Shown piece by piece: positions 7,526-17,460 of a DNA stretch of 64,000 nt. A model generated the notes under the pieces. It had not been told where the DNA came from, did not search any database, and worked only from the letters and a program-made list of their open reading frames with translations. Origin of the DNA: Faecalibacterium longum CLA-AA-H243 (GTDB lineage Bacteria; Bacillota; Clostridia; Oscillospirales; Ruminococcaceae); contig NZ_JAJEQG010000006.1 of assembly GCF_020687245.1 (NCBI RefSeq), forward strand, positions 36,870 through 100,869, written 5' to 3'. Every line of letters starts with the position of its first letter. Positions within the stretch are counted from its first letter, which is position 1. Position numbers and translations under genes: made by a program.

Positions 7526-8851
7526 TCAGGCCGCGCTTTCAAGCACATCGGCCAGCATATCTTCCGCGGCCTCCGCGCGTTCCTCGAGCGAGAAGTTTTC
7601 CGGCACATTCAGCCGGGCGTTCTCGTCACCGTAGAGCACCAGATACGCTGCGGCGGCGTGGGGGCGGCGTCCGCCCTGCTCCGTATACCAGATGATGTCG
7701 TTCTCGCCGTAGGTATCCTTCGCGTGGGCCAGCGCCCTGCCGATGGTCTGTCCCATCGCAAGATGGTTGACGGTATCCCAAAGCATACTGCGGGAGTAGA
7801 CCGTGTAGACGTTGTTCACATAGCCCAGCACAGTCCGTGCGCCGCCCGCCAGCAGCGCTTCGGCCATCGACTCATCCACGCTGTTCGTGACGCCCAGGAA
7901 CTCACAGGTCTCGGAGTAGATGATGGTATTGCTGAGCTGGCCCGAGCGGTACGCATTGCGGAAGAAATCCGCTGTGACACAGTAAAGGCCGTTGAGCTTG
8001 ATGATGCGGTGAGCCAGCAGGTCAAAGCCGTAGATGATGTCTTTATACAGCGTGGACGCTTCTGTCAGCAGGATGATGGGCTCGGTCCGGGTGTGCTTCC
8101 GGAAAGTACCGTAGCTGTAAGTATAGTAGGCACCGTGGGCGCTCAGGATGCACAAATCATATTTGTTCATCCGGCGCAGGTCCGACAGGGTCACCCGGGT
8201 GTTCATCGTCGTGCGCAGGCCCATGCCTTCCCAGAAGCCCTGCATATAAGAATAATACGGAAAGCGGGAGCTGTTCACCGTATTATCGAAGGCATAATAA
8301 ATAGCGGCACGGCCGATCGTCTCAGGCAGAGCGTTCTCCCGGTACCGCCGGGCCTCCGCAGCCTGCCGGACATCGTCGGTCAGGGGCATCTCGGCGGTGC
8401 GGGGAGTGCATTGAGCAATGTTCCTCGGGGCGCGCAGGCCGTTGTCTCCGGCGTCAAAGGTCATCTCGTCCAGCTCGTCGGGCAGAGTGAGCAGGATGCC
8501 GCCCAGCACGCCGCAGCGGTAGGTAAAGCTGACTATCCCGTTTTCCTCGTCGGTGCGGATGGAGTCCCGGCGCACCAGCCCCTTCCGGGCCAGTTCATCC
8601 AGCTCCGCAAGGGCCGAGGTGAGCCTTTCTTCCCGGGACATCTGCTCGTATTCGTCGCTGCCGGTCAGGGCCGTCACAGCGGCGTCTGCCTGCTGCATCT
8701 CGGCGGCATCGTCCGTGGTGAGGGTGGGCTTTGCCGTATCCTGCACCTCGCCCGCTCCGTCTGCCGCCCATGCGGCGGGAGCCAGCACAGCCGTCAGCAC
8801 CAGTGCCAGTGCGCAGACCGCGCACAAAATTCGATGGCGTTGTTCCTTCAT
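7526..8851 (-). CDS. Secreted caspase-like (clan CD) protein
   Basis: I place the start at ATG 8851, which gives a clean signal peptide (MKEQRHRILCAVCALALVL, cleavage near AAWA) behind GGAGGAAC; an upstream ATG at 8890 would bury it. The 441-aa product has a mixed N-terminal domain and, from about residue 230, a segment with CILSAHGAYY and later IIYSETCEFLG. A strand ending His-Gly and a second strand ending in Cys is the catalytic arrangement of clan CD peptidases (caspase, C11, C25, CHAT). It is probably a cell-surface or secreted cysteine peptidase; substrate unknown. It is divergent from the SEDS gene. I do not recognise a named family. Confidence 0.6.
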   Translation of the reverse strand: MKEQRHRILCAVCALALVLTAVLAPAAWAADGAGEVQDTAKPTLTTDDAAEMQQADAAVTALTGSDEYEQMSREERLTSALAELDELARKGLVRRDSIRTDEENGIVSFTYRCGVLGGILLTLPDELDEMTFDAGDNGLRAPRNIAQCTPRTAEMPLTDDVRQAAEARRYRENALPETIGRAAIYYAFDNTVNSSRFPYYSYMQGFWEGMGLRTTMNTRVTLSDLRRMNKYDLCILSAHGAYYTYSYGTFRKHTRTEPIILLTEASTLYKDIIYGFDLLAHRIIKLNGLYCVTADFFRNAYRSGQLSNTIIYSETCEFLGVTNSVDESMAEALLAGGARTVLGYVNNVYTVYSRSMLWDTVNHLAMGQTIGRALAHAKDTYGENDIIWYTEQGGRRPHAAAAYLVLYGDENARLNVPENFSLEERAEAAEDMLADVLESAA

Positions 8852-8981
8852 GTAAAAACTGTTCCTCCAAGAACGCCGGGGACCGGCCATTTACCGCCCC
8901 GGTACGTTTCATTTTAGAGGGCATATCGGCCTTTGTCAAGCGTTCTGCGCCGATTTTGCAAAGCTGTCACAACCGTCCATC

Positions 8982-9010
8982 TTGCGCGCCTCTCTCCCCT
9001 GCTGTATAAT
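8982..9010 (+). promoter_or_regulatory. Sigma-A promoter of the SEDS gene
   Basis: TTGCGC (8982-8987), a 17-bp spacer and a perfect TATAAT (9005-9010). Transcription would start near 9017, leaving a leader of about 110 nt. Confidence 0.75.
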
Positions 9011-9049
9011 AAGGTATATTGGGGGATCATGCCCGGCTGTGAGGCGGGG

Positions 9050-9110
9050 TTTCGAGGAAGCTGTTTTCGTAAGCGGAGTGCAATGCTTAGAAAACGGCTT
9101 CCCAAGGATA
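9050..9110 (+). promoter_or_regulatory. Structured 5' leader of the SEDS gene
   Basis: GGAAGCTGTTTTC pairs with GAAAACGGCTTCC (13 bp with one G-U), enclosing an inner TAAGC/GCTTA stem. It ends just before the ribosome site. No known riboswitch class fits what I see. Confidence 0.45.
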
Positions 9111-9128
9111 CAGAAAGGTGGTGCTTTT

Positions 9129-10346
9129 TTGGAAAGCATTCAGCGATATTGGAAACGGACAGACAAGATGTACCTGCTGCTCTGCCTGTTCAGCAGCGCG
9201 ATGGCGGTACTGGCGCTGTCGTCATGGGCGGCGAAGCAGGGCAGCGGCTTTGCCGTGGATGAGCTCACCGGCCAGCTCACCGGCATCGGCGACTACCGCC
9301 GGGCCGTGGTGCAGGCGGGCGCAGCGGCCATCGGCATCCTGGTGGCCATCCTTCTGTCCAACATCGACTACCGCAGCCTCGTCAATGTCTGGCCTGTCCA
9401 TGTGGTGCTCACATGGGGCCTCGTGCTGCCCACGCTGGTCATCCGCAATGTGACCATCGGCCCGCTGACCATCGGCTACAACGCGGGCGACACCGACAAC
9501 TATTCCTGGTACAAACTGGGCGGCTTCACCTTCCAGCCTACCGAGCTGGCAAAGATAAGCTTCATCCTCACCTTCGCCATGCATCTGAACAATGTCCGCA
9601 GCCGCCTCAACGAGCCGAAAGAGCTGGGCAAGCTGCTGCTCCATCTCTTCGTGCCGATCGGCATCATCCACATCCAGGGTGATGACGGTACGGCCATCAT
9701 CTACGGCATCATCGGCTGCTGTATGCTCTTTGCCGCCGGGCTGAGCTGGAAGTATATCATCGGGGCCTTCGCTGCCCTCGCAGCGGCGGCAGCGGCGGCC
9801 TTCGCCTTCTTCAGCGACAAGATCGGCAAGGGCTACCAGTGGTACCGCATCCTTGCGGTCATCGACCCCAACAACGAGACGGGCTGGGCGCCCAGCGAGA
9901 CGGTCTGGAAGAACATCATCTACCAGCAGCAGCGGGGCGAGATCGCCATCGGCTCGGGCGGCATCTTCGGCAACGGCTTCTTCGGCGGCCGCTACTACAG
10001 CGTCCCCAACGCCCACAATGACTTCATCTTCAGCTGGATCGGCAACGCGGCGGGCTTCGTGGGCTGCTGCGTGGTGCTGGGCGTGCTGCTGGCCATCATC
10101 ATCAAGACCTTCGCCACCGGAGCGTGCAGCGAGGATATGCTGGGCTCCTTCATCTGCGCCGGCATCGGCGGCGCGTTCATGGCCCAGATATTCGTCAATG
10201 TCGGCATGAACCTCCGCCTCCTGCCGGTCATCGGCGTCACCCTGCCCTTCTACTCGGCAGGCGGCAGCTCGGTGCTCATGCTGTATATCTGCGTGGGGCT
10301 GGTGCTGTCGGTGTATATGCACAATACGAAAAAACTGTTTGGTTAA
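9129..10346 (+). CDS. SEDS-family cell wall protein (RodA/FtsW type)
   Basis: A multi-pass membrane protein of about ten helices. The conserved segments GYNAGDTDNYSWYKLGGFTFQPTE (quoted in parts: KLGGFTFQPTELAKISFIL) and NAHNDFIFSWIGNAAGF match SEDS peptidoglycan glycosyltransferases, as does the late GVTLPFYSAGGSSVLMLY. These polymerise lipid II for elongation (RodA) or division and sporulation (FtsW/SpoVE). RodA is favoured by the QPTEL and SAGGSS context but is not certain. The start is TTG 9129, seven bases after AAAGGTGG; this gives 405 aa, normal for the family, whereas upstream Met codons lack ribosome sites. No PBP partner is adjacent. Confidence 0.82.
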   Translation: MESIQRYWKRTDKMYLLLCLFSSAMAVLALSSWAAKQGSGFAVDELTGQLTGIGDYRRAVVQAGAAAIGILVAILLSNIDYRSLVNVWPVHVVLTWGLVLPTLVIRNVTIGPLTIGYNAGDTDNYSWYKLGGFTFQPTELAKISFILTFAMHLNNVRSRLNEPKELGKLLLHLFVPIGIIHIQGDDGTAIIYGIIGCCMLFAAGLSWKYIIGAFAALAAAAAAAFAFFSDKIGKGYQWYRILAVIDPNNETGWAPSETVWKNIIYQQQRGEIAIGSGGIFGNGFFGGRYYSVPNAHNDFIFSWIGNAAGFVGCCVVLGVLLAIIIKTFATGACSEDMLGSFICAGIGGAFMAQIFVNVGMNLRLLPVIGVTLPFYSAGGSSVLMLYICVGLVLSVYMHNTKKLFG

Positions 10347-10357
10347 GTCTCTCTCAG

Positions 10358-10388
10358 AACAGGCGCTGTCGTTCAGCGCCTGTTTTTA
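10358..10388 (+). terminator. Terminator after the SEDS gene
   Basis: AACAGGCGCTG pairs with CAGCGCCTGTT, followed by TTTATTTT. Confidence 0.85.
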
Positions 10389-10413
10389 TTTTCCGGCCAA
10401 ATCTCCAAAAGTC

Positions 10414-10442
10414 TTGTAACACGACAGAAGTCGTGATAGAAT
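10414..10442 (+). promoter_or_regulatory. Promoter with palindromic operator for the amide hydrolase gene
   Basis: TTGTAA (10414-10419) and TAGAAT (10437-10442) are spaced by 17 bp. The spacer is filled by the perfect inverted repeat CACGACAGAAGTCGTG (10420-10435), a likely repressor site. Confidence 0.65.
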
Positions 10443-10488
10443 ATTCAAGTATTTTATCTATATTCTTTTGACTTTTTCAGGAGGTCCC

Positions 10489-11688
10489 ATGAAGCATCAT
10501 TCTCTCTCCAAAGTCCTCAAGCGCCTTGCCTGCGTGCTGGCGGCGCTGGTCATCGCGCTGGCCGTTGCCGTGTTCGCCCTCTGGCACAACGAGCTGGCCA
10601 CCCTCTCGTCCCTCAAAAAGCTCTCCGACCGCGACGAAGCCCACCGCGACGGTGCAGTTTACCAGCTCAACGTCTCGGGCGGCTACTATTTCGACGATTT
10701 CCTGGCCCAGGGCGGCGCATCCACTGACCCTGAGCTCATCTCCTTCATCACCCAGAGCATCACCAAGGGCATCATCCCCATGAACATCAAGACCAGCACC
10801 ATCGCCTGCTCGGCCTTTACCGCAGACACCCAGAGCGGCGACCGGGTCTTTGGCCGCAACTACGACTTCTCGGCCACCAACACCGCCATCGTCTACACGA
10901 ACCCCGGTAAGGGTCGTCACGCCTCCTACTCCACCATCGACCTGAGCTTCCTCGGCCTCGACAAGGACAAGGACGTAGAGAGCCTCGGCCAGAAGATCCT
11001 GACCCTCGCGGCCCCCTATGTGCCGCTGGACGGCGTCAACGACGCCGGTGTGGCCTGCGGCATCTTCATGTCCTATCAGGGCGAGGGCAAAGGCACCCCC
11101 ACCGACACCCAGACCGACAAGCCCGACCTCACCTCCACCACCCTGCTCCGGCTCATCCTCGACTACGCCGACTCGGTGGAGGACGCTGTGGCGCTGGCTG
11201 AGCAGTACGACCTTCACGACTCGGCAAGCAGCTGCTTCCACTACATGGTGGCCGACTCCACCGGCCGCAGCGCTGTCCTCGAGTGGGTGGGTGCTGATGC
11301 CGACCACGACGCCGACGGCTCTCAGCGTCAGCTGAACGTCCTCTGGAACGACACCGACGCCCTCTCCGATTCCTCCGACTGGCAGGTGGTGACCAACTTT
11401 ATCAAGGCGCCCGGCTACTACGACGGCACTGCCGTCGAGATGAAGGGCCTCGACCGCTACGAGCACCTTGCGGCTGCCCTGCGCCAGACCAACGGCGTCG
11501 TAGCTGACAAGAGCGCTGCCATGGACCTGCTGGCCTCGGTGGGCCGCCGCACCTGGAACAACGACGACTCCAACACCAACACCATCCACAGCGTGGTCTA
11601 CGATTTGACCGATCGGTCTGTTCTCTGGGTAGGCAATGAGCACTACGGCGAGGATGGGTATACATTTGAGTTTCAGCTTGGGGCGTAA
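10489..11688 (+). CDS. Membrane-anchored Ntn amide hydrolase (choloylglycine hydrolase / C45 type)
   Basis: ATG 10489 behind CAGGAGG gives an N-terminal membrane anchor (VLAALVIALAVAVFALW), then the hydrolase domain. The expected nucleophile Cys is in TIACSAF, with the companion motif VFGRNYDFS (Arg and Asp) about 15 residues later, and GVNDAGVACGIFMS further on. This is the linear amide C-N hydrolase fold shared by bile-salt hydrolases, penicillin V acylases and N-acylethanolamine amidases. Unlike bile-salt hydrolase it does not start with Met-Cys and carries an anchor, so bile-salt activity should not be assumed. It is probably tightly controlled, given the operator in its promoter. Confidence 0.75.
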   Translation: MKHHSLSKVLKRLACVLAALVIALAVAVFALWHNELATLSSLKKLSDRDEAHRDGAVYQLNVSGGYYFDDFLAQGGASTDPELISFITQSITKGIIPMNIKTSTIACSAFTADTQSGDRVFGRNYDFSATNTAIVYTNPGKGRHASYSTIDLSFLGLDKDKDVESLGQKILTLAAPYVPLDGVNDAGVACGIFMSYQGEGKGTPTDTQTDKPDLTSTTLLRLILDYADSVEDAVALAEQYDLHDSASSCFHYMVADSTGRSAVLEWVGADADHDADGSQRQLNVLWNDTDALSDSSDWQVVTNFIKAPGYYDGTAVEMKGLDRYEHLAAALRQTNGVVADKSAAMDLLASVGRRTWNNDDSNTNTIHSVVYDLTDRSVLWVGNEHYGEDGYTFEFQLGA

Positions 11689-11778
11689 AATGTAATTTTC
11701 TTGCGGTAAGCTTGACTTTTTTGAATTTCGCATATACTGAAAGCGGAAATGCAAAGATTCCATTTGGACTCACCAAAA

Positions 11779-11820
11779 AGAACAGGAGCTGCGTCCCGAA
11801 AGGATGCAGCTCCTGTTCTT
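11779..11820. terminator. Bidirectional terminator
   Basis: AAGAACAGGAGCTGC pairs with GCAGCTCCTGTTCTT. It serves the convergent hydrolase gene and ilvD. Confidence 0.85.
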
Positions 11821-11829
11821 TATATTATC

Positions 11830-13488
11830 TTACTTCAACACTGCGCCGAGGTTTGCGCTGGTGACCAAACGGGCGTAGCGGCTCAGCCAGCCGGTCTTGA
11901 TGTTGGGCTCGGGAGCGACATACTTTGCCTTGCGCTCCGCCAGCACCTCATCCGAAACTTCCAGCGTGATGCTGGCGTTGGGGATGTCGATGTGGATGGT
12001 ATCGCCTTCCTCAACAAGGCCAATGGGGCCGCCGGAAGCAGCCTCCGGGCTGACGTGGCCAATGGCAGCGCCGCGGGAAGCGCCGGAGAAGCGGCCATCG
12101 GTGATGAGGGCCACGGTCTTGTCCAGCTTCATGCCGGCCAGAGCGGAGGTGGGGTTGAGCATCTCACGCATACCGGGGCCGCCCTTGGGGCCTTCGTAGC
12201 GGATGACCACCACGTCGCCCGGGACGATCTTGCCCGCATAGATGGCGGCGATGGCCGTTTCCTCGCTGTTGAAGACGCGGGCCGGGCCGGAGTGCTCCTG
12301 CATCTCGGGGGCCACGGCGCTGCGCTTGACGACGCAGCCATCGGGGGCGATGTTGCCCCACAAGATCTGCAGGCCGCCGGTCTGAGAGTACGGGTTGTCG
12401 ATGGGACGGATGGCCTTGTCGTTCAGGATGTGAGCGCCCTTGATGTTTTCGCCGAGGGTCTTGCCGGTGACGGTGGGGACATCGAGGTCCAGCAGCCCCT
12501 TCTTGGCCAGCTCTGCCTGCACGGCGGGGATGCCGCCGGCGGCGTAGAGGTCAGGCATATGGGTGGGGCCTGCAGGGGCCAGATGGCAGAGGTTCGGGGT
12601 CTTGGCGCTTATCTCATTGAAAAGCTTCAGGTCGATCGGCACACCAGCCTCGTAGGCAATGGCCAGCAGGTGCAGAACGGTATTGGTGGAGCAGCCCAGC
12701 GCCATATCGCAGGTCAGCGCATTGCGGATGGAGCGCTCGTTGATGATCTGGCGGGCGGTGATACCCTTCTTCACCATATCCATGACGGCCATACCGGCGT
12801 GCTTTGCCAGCAGCAGGCGCTTGGAGTAGACGGCGGGGATGGTGCCGTTGCCGGGCAGTGCGATGCCGATGGCCTCGCACAGGCAGTTCATGCTGTTGGC
12901 GGTGTACATACCGGAGCAGCTGCCGCAGCTGGGGCAGCAGTTGCAGGTGCAGTCTTCCAGCTGCTCGTCGGTGATCATACCGGCCTTATAAGCGCCCACG
13001 GCCTCGAACATCTTGGAAAGGCTGACTTCCTCGCCGCCGTAGGTGCCGGCCAGCATGGGGCCGCCGGAGCAGACCACGGCAGGCACATCCATGCGGACAG
13101 CAGCCATGACCATGCCGGGAACGATCTTATCGCAGTTAGGCACCAGCACCAGACCGTCCAGCTGATGAGCCATCAGCATGGTCTCCACGCTGTCGCAGAT
13201 GAGCTCGCGGGAAGCGAGGCTATACTTCATGCCCACATGGCCCATGGCGATGCCGTCGCAGACGCCGATGGCCGGGATGAGGATGGGGGTGCCGCCTGCC
13301 ATCTGGACGCCTGCCTTGACGGCGTCGGCGATCTTATCCAGATTCATATGGCCGGGGACGATCTCACTGTAGGCACTCACCACACCGATGAGGGGGCGGT
13401 CCAGCTCTTCCGGGGTGTAGCCCAGGGCGTAAAACAGGCTTCGGTTGGGCGCGCGCTCCGAGCCTTTGGTCACGTTGTCACTTCTCAT
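11830..13488 (-). CDS. ilvD: Dihydroxy-acid dehydratase
   Basis: It converts 2,3-dihydroxy-acids into 2-keto acids, the third common step of valine, isoleucine and leucine synthesis. Fe-S cluster cysteines lie in [11 protein letters not shown] and in the signature [15 protein letters not shown]; the C-terminal [14 protein letters not shown] and [16 protein letters not shown] are also diagnostic. The start at ATG 13488 follows AGGAGG; a possible Met at 13506 has none. At 552 aa the length is normal. A strong terminator-like hairpin sits just before its ribosome site, so expression may need read-through from ilvC. Confidence 0.97.
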   Translation of the reverse strand: MRSDNVTKGSERAPNRSLFYALGYTPEELDRPLIGVVSAYSEIVPGHMNLDKIADAVKAGVQMAGGTPILIPAIGVCDGIAMGHVGMKYSLASRELICDSVETMLMAHQLDGLVLVPNCDKIVPGMVMAAVRMDVPAVVCSGGPMLAGTYGGEEVSLSKMFEAVGAYKAGMITDEQLEDCTCNCCPSCGSCSGMYTANSMNCLCEAIGIALPGNGTIPAVYSKRLLLAKHAGMAVMDMVKKGITARQIINERSIRNALTCDMALGCSTNTVLHLLAIAYEAGVPIDLKLFNEISAKTPNLCHLAPAGPTHMPDLYAAGGIPAVQAELAKKGLLDLDVPTVTGKTLGENIKGAHILNDKAIRPIDNPYSQTGGLQILWGNIAPDGCVVKRSAVAPEMQEHSGPARVFNSEETAIAAIYAGKIVPGDVVVIRYEGPKGGPGMREMLNPTSALAGMKLDKTVALITDGRFSGASRGAAIGHVSPEAASGGPIGLVEEGDTIHIDIPNASITLEVSDEVLAERKAKYVAPEPNIKTGWLSRYARLVTSANLGAVLK

Positions 13489-13504
13489 TTTATCCTCCTG
13501 ATTC

Positions 13505-13548
13505 AAAAAAGCGCCGGAACCAGCAGTTTTTCTGCTAAAACCGACGCT
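13505..13548 (-). terminator. Terminator or attenuator directly ahead of ilvD
   Basis: On the minus strand AGCGTCGG pairs with CCGGCGCT, with an inner AGCAG/CTGCT stem, followed by TTTTTT. The T run ends six bases before the ilvD AGGAGG, leaving no room for a promoter in between. Confidence 0.65.
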
Positions 13549-13557
13549 CTGGGATTC

Positions 13558-13690
13558 AACCTCTCAGTCTGCTTCGCAGACAGCTCCCCTACCGAGGGGA
13601 GCCTCTGGCGAAGAGACGAGGCTTTACGATATGCCAAGGCCTCCCCTCGTTAGGGGAGGTGGCAGCGCGTCAGCGCTGACGGAGAGGTTT
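13558..13690. repeat. Dispersed palindromic intergenic repeat
   Basis: It begins AACCTCTCAGTC and ends GCTGACGGAGAGGTT, with stems CTCCCCTACCGAGGGGAG and CCTCCCCTCGTTAGGGGAGG. In inverted orientation it is the same element as at 3214-3341. Confidence 0.78.
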
Positions 13691-13701
13691 TTCTGATTTT
13701 C

Positions 13702-14748
<1,047 letters not shown>

Positions 14749-14815
14749 TTATTTCAGTATAGAATGAATGATAAGCATCGTATATTTTTCGCTCACTGGG
14801 GAGCGGAAAAGTAAA

Positions 14816-15379
14816 TTAGTGGCATCTCGTGCCGGGCAGCGGGAACTGTGCCTCTCTTACCTCCTGCGCGGGCTTCTGCATATGCTGATGCATCCCGCCG
14901 CGCTCGAGGGCGGTGACGCCGGTGCGGCACTGCTCCAAGATCTGATAGTCTGACATGAGCTTCAAGAAGGCGTCGATCTTTTCGGGACGGCCCGTCAGCT
15001 CAAAGACCATGCTGTCGGGCGACAGGTCGATGATCTTTGCCTTGTAGATACCGGCGATCTCCCGCAGCTCTGCGCGGTTGGTGACATTTGCCATCACCTT
15101 GAGCAGGAGCAGCTCCCGCTCGAGAGCGGTGGACTCGTTGAGTACGAAGACCTGACGGGTGACTTCCAGACGCTCGGTCTGGAGGATGAGCTGCTGGAGC
15201 TCCTTTTCGGTACCCGAGACGGAAACGGTGATGCGGCTGACCGTGGGGTCGTTGGTGGCCGAAACGGTCAGGCTGTCGATATTGAAGCCTCTGCGGCAGA
15301 ACAGGTTGGACACCCGGGCCAGAACGCCGCTCTGGTTGTCCACCAGCAGGCTGATGACCCTGCGCTGATTGGATTCCAT
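14816..15379 (-). CDS. ilvN: Acetolactate synthase small (regulatory) subunit
   Basis: This 187-aa subunit activates the catalytic subunit and confers valine feedback inhibition. The N-terminal ACT domain reads VISLLVDNQSGVLARVSNLF and GFNIDSLTVSATNDP, the usual allosteric valine site; the C-terminal ALS_ss_C domain includes DSMVFELTGRPEKIDAFL. The family is generally 160-175 aa; this one has a slightly longer Gln/His-rich C-terminus. An AAGGAGGACAC site precedes ATG 15379. It begins 15 bp after the ilvB stop, so the two are co-transcribed. Confidence 0.95.
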   Translation of the reverse strand: MESNQRRVISLLVDNQSGVLARVSNLFCRRGFNIDSLTVSATNDPTVSRITVSVSGTEKELQQLILQTERLEVTRQVFVLNESTALERELLLLKVMANVTNRAELREIAGIYKAKIIDLSPDSMVFELTGRPEKIDAFLKLMSDYQILEQCRTGVTALERGGMHQHMQKPAQEVREAQFPLPGTRCH

Positions 15380-15394
15380 GTCGCTGTGTCCTCC

Positions 15395-17059
15395 TTATTT
15401 CATGATGATGTCGTTGATGTCTCCGCCGCCGGGAATCATGGGCAGGACCTTTTCGTCCTTGTCAATCATGCATTCGATCCAGGTGGGGCCTTTCTGCTTC
15501 AGAGCGTCGGCGAATGCCTCCTGGAACTGGGCCAAGTTCTCGCAGTGGTAGCCTTTGAGGCCGAAGCCCTCGGCCAGCTTGACGAAGTTGGTCTTGCGGT
15601 GGGGGTCGGTCTGGGAGAAGCGCTTGCCATAGAAAGCGGTCTGCCACTGGCGCACCATGCCAAGCACCTGATTGTTGAAGATGACCGTGATGATGGGCAG
15701 CTCGTAGCTGACAGCAGTGCAGGCTTCGTTGAGGTTCATGTGGAAGGAGCCGTCGCCGGTGAACATGACCACCCGCTGGTCGCGGCCCAGCGCCATCTGT
15801 GCGCCGATGGCTGCGCCGTAGCCGAAGCCCATGGTGCCGAGGCCGCCGCTGGTGATGAAGCCGCGGCTCTTGGTGTGGCGGATGTACTGTGCCGCCCACA
15901 TCTGGTGCTGGCCCACATCGGTGACGTAGACCGCCTCGGGGCCGCACTGGTTGCAGACCTCGCCGATGACCTGATGGGGCATCAGGCGGGAGGCGTCGGA
16001 TACCGGGTGGTAATCCTGTGCCTGCCACTCGTGGATCATCTTTATCCAGTCGGGATGCTTCTTGTCCTCGATCATCGGGAGCATGGCGTTCAGCACATAG
16101 GCGGCGTCACCCACGATGGCAAGGTCAACATCCACGTTCTTGCCCAGCTCACTGGCGTCGATGTCGATCTGGATGATGGTCGCATTCTTGGCGAAGGTCT
16201 TGGGGTTCAGGGCCACGCGGTCGGAGAAGCGGGCGCCCACCGCGATAAGGACATCGCAGTCGGCCACCGCCCGGTTCGAGGTGTAGCAGCCGTGCATACC
16301 CACCATGCCGATGTTCATCGGGTCGCCGTAAGGCACGACGCCTGCGGCCATCAGGGTATAGGTGGCCGGGATCTCAGCCTTTTTCAGAAGGTCACGCAGG
16401 GGCTGGCAGCTGGCCGCCGAGCGGACGCCGCCGCCGAAGTAGACCAGCGGGCGCTGTGCGCCGTTGATGATCTCTGCCGCCCACTTGACCTGCTCTTCGT
16501 TGAAGGTGGTCACGGTGCGGATGGGCTCCGGCTTTTTCGGGGTGAACTCACACACCGCAGCGGTGACATCCTTCGGGATGTCCACCAGCACCGGGCCTTT
16601 GCGGCCGCTCTGGGCGATGCGGAAAGCCGCACGCATGGTGTCGGCCAGGTCTTCGACCCGGCGCACCGTGAAGTTGTGCTTGGTGATGGGCATCGTGATA
16701 CCCTCGATGTAGGCTTCCTGGAAGCCGTCCTTGCCCAGGCCCTCCGTGGTCACATTGCCGGTGAAAGCCACCATCGGCACAGAGTCCATATAGGCGGTGG
16801 CGATGCCGGTGACGAGGTTCGTTGCGCCCGGGCCGCTGGTGGCCAGCACCACGCCGGTGCGGCCCGTTGCACGGGCGTAGCCGTCCGCCGCGTGGGATGC
16901 GCCCTGCTCGTGGGCGGTCAGCACATGGGTGATGCGGTCGGCGTTTTTGTACAGCTCGTCGTAGAGATTCAGCACTGCGCCGCCGGGATAGCCGAAGAGG
17001 GTGTCCACCCCCTGCTCACAGAGCACCTCCACAAAGATTTGAGAACCGTTCAACTGCAT
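15395..17059 (-). CDS. ilvB: Acetolactate synthase large (catalytic) subunit
   Basis: A 554-aa thiamine-diphosphate and FAD enzyme that condenses pyruvate with pyruvate or 2-ketobutyrate, the first common step of branched-chain amino acid synthesis. The activating Glu lies in the N-terminal THVLTAHEQGASHAADGYAR; ATSGPGATNLVTGIA follows. The C-terminal ThDP/Mg motif is MFTGDGSFHMNLNEACTA, about 30 residues long as a GDG...N block, with NNQVLGMVRQWQ after it. It is the first structural gene after the T-box leader, so the whole ilvBN(CD) cluster should respond to charging of a branched-chain tRNA. Confidence 0.97.
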   Translation of the reverse strand: MQLNGSQIFVEVLCEQGVDTLFGYPGGAVLNLYDELYKNADRITHVLTAHEQGASHAADGYARATGRTGVVLATSGPGATNLVTGIATAYMDSVPMVAFTGNVTTEGLGKDGFQEAYIEGITMPITKHNFTVRRVEDLADTMRAAFRIAQSGRKGPVLVDIPKDVTAAVCEFTPKKPEPIRTVTTFNEEQVKWAAEIINGAQRPLVYFGGGVRSAASCQPLRDLLKKAEIPATYTLMAAGVVPYGDPMNIGMVGMHGCYTSNRAVADCDVLIAVGARFSDRVALNPKTFAKNATIIQIDIDASELGKNVDVDLAIVGDAAYVLNAMLPMIEDKKHPDWIKMIHEWQAQDYHPVSDASRLMPHQVIGEVCNQCGPEAVYVTDVGQHQMWAAQYIRHTKSRGFITSGGLGTMGFGYGAAIGAQMALGRDQRVVMFTGDGSFHMNLNEACTAVSYELPIITVIFNNQVLGMVRQWQTAFYGKRFSQTDPHRKTNFVKLAEGFGLKGYHCENLAQFQEAFADALKQKGPTWIECMIDKDEKVLPMIPGGGDINDIIMK

Positions 17060-17141
17060 GGTGAGTTTCTCCTGTTTCCGTTTCCATTTTCCACTTTATA
17101 CACTTTTTCCCAAACACTCTCAGGGGCAGTACCTGATAAAC

Positions 17142-17426
17142 AAAAGGTCTCTGTCCCCTTATCCAAGAGACAAAGACCTGGAATCAATCCAAAACTCTCT
17201 GCGGTACCACTCTCGTTGACGCTTTCCGCGCCCTCTCACGGGCTTCCAACAAAGCCCTGCGCTCTAACGGCCGCCACCGGCTCTGCTTAGCAGACGTCCC
17301 ATATATCGTCCTTCAGCAGGCTGCTTCGGGAGGATTCCGCGCCGGGCCGCCTGCTGCCTTGCATCGTCCGGCAGCTCTCTGAAAAGCGGGTATCCTGCGT
17401 TACTTTTTCCCATCTGTGCATTTGTT
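17142..17426 (-). promoter_or_regulatory. T-box riboswitch leader of the ilv operon
   Basis: The minus strand carries the T-box core GAGAGTGGTACCGCAGAGAG (17214-17195), the sequence that pairs with the uncharged tRNA acceptor end. It is followed by a terminator hairpin (AGGTCTTTGTCTC with GGACAGAGACCT, then TTTTG, 17179-17142). Upstream lies a stem I-like region with paired CAG/CTG ends. I could not read the specifier codon with confidence; leucine, isoleucine or valine are the candidates given the genes controlled. Confidence 0.93.
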
Positions 17427-17432
17427 GGGTCA

Positions 17433-17460
17433 ATTATACTATAAATCGGGCCGTTGTCAA
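17433..17460 (-). promoter_or_regulatory. Consensus sigma-A promoter of the ilv operon
   Basis: Perfect TTGACA (17460-17455) and TATAAT (17438-17433), spaced by 16 bp. Transcription would begin near 17426, at the start of the T-box leader. Confidence 0.9.

Noticed and set aside
9017..9128. Possible c-di-AMP, c-di-GMP or other known riboswitch before the SEDS gene
   Set aside because: None of the conserved core sequences of those classes is visible; reported only as an unassigned structured leader.
11749..13653. 634-codon open frame opposite ilvD
   Set aside because: It is a shadow of ilvD, crossing its terminators and the intergenic repeat.
15386..17290. 634-codon open frame opposite ilvB
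   Set aside because: ilvB on the minus strand is unmistakable; the plus-strand frame also runs through the T-box leader and has no recognisable domain.
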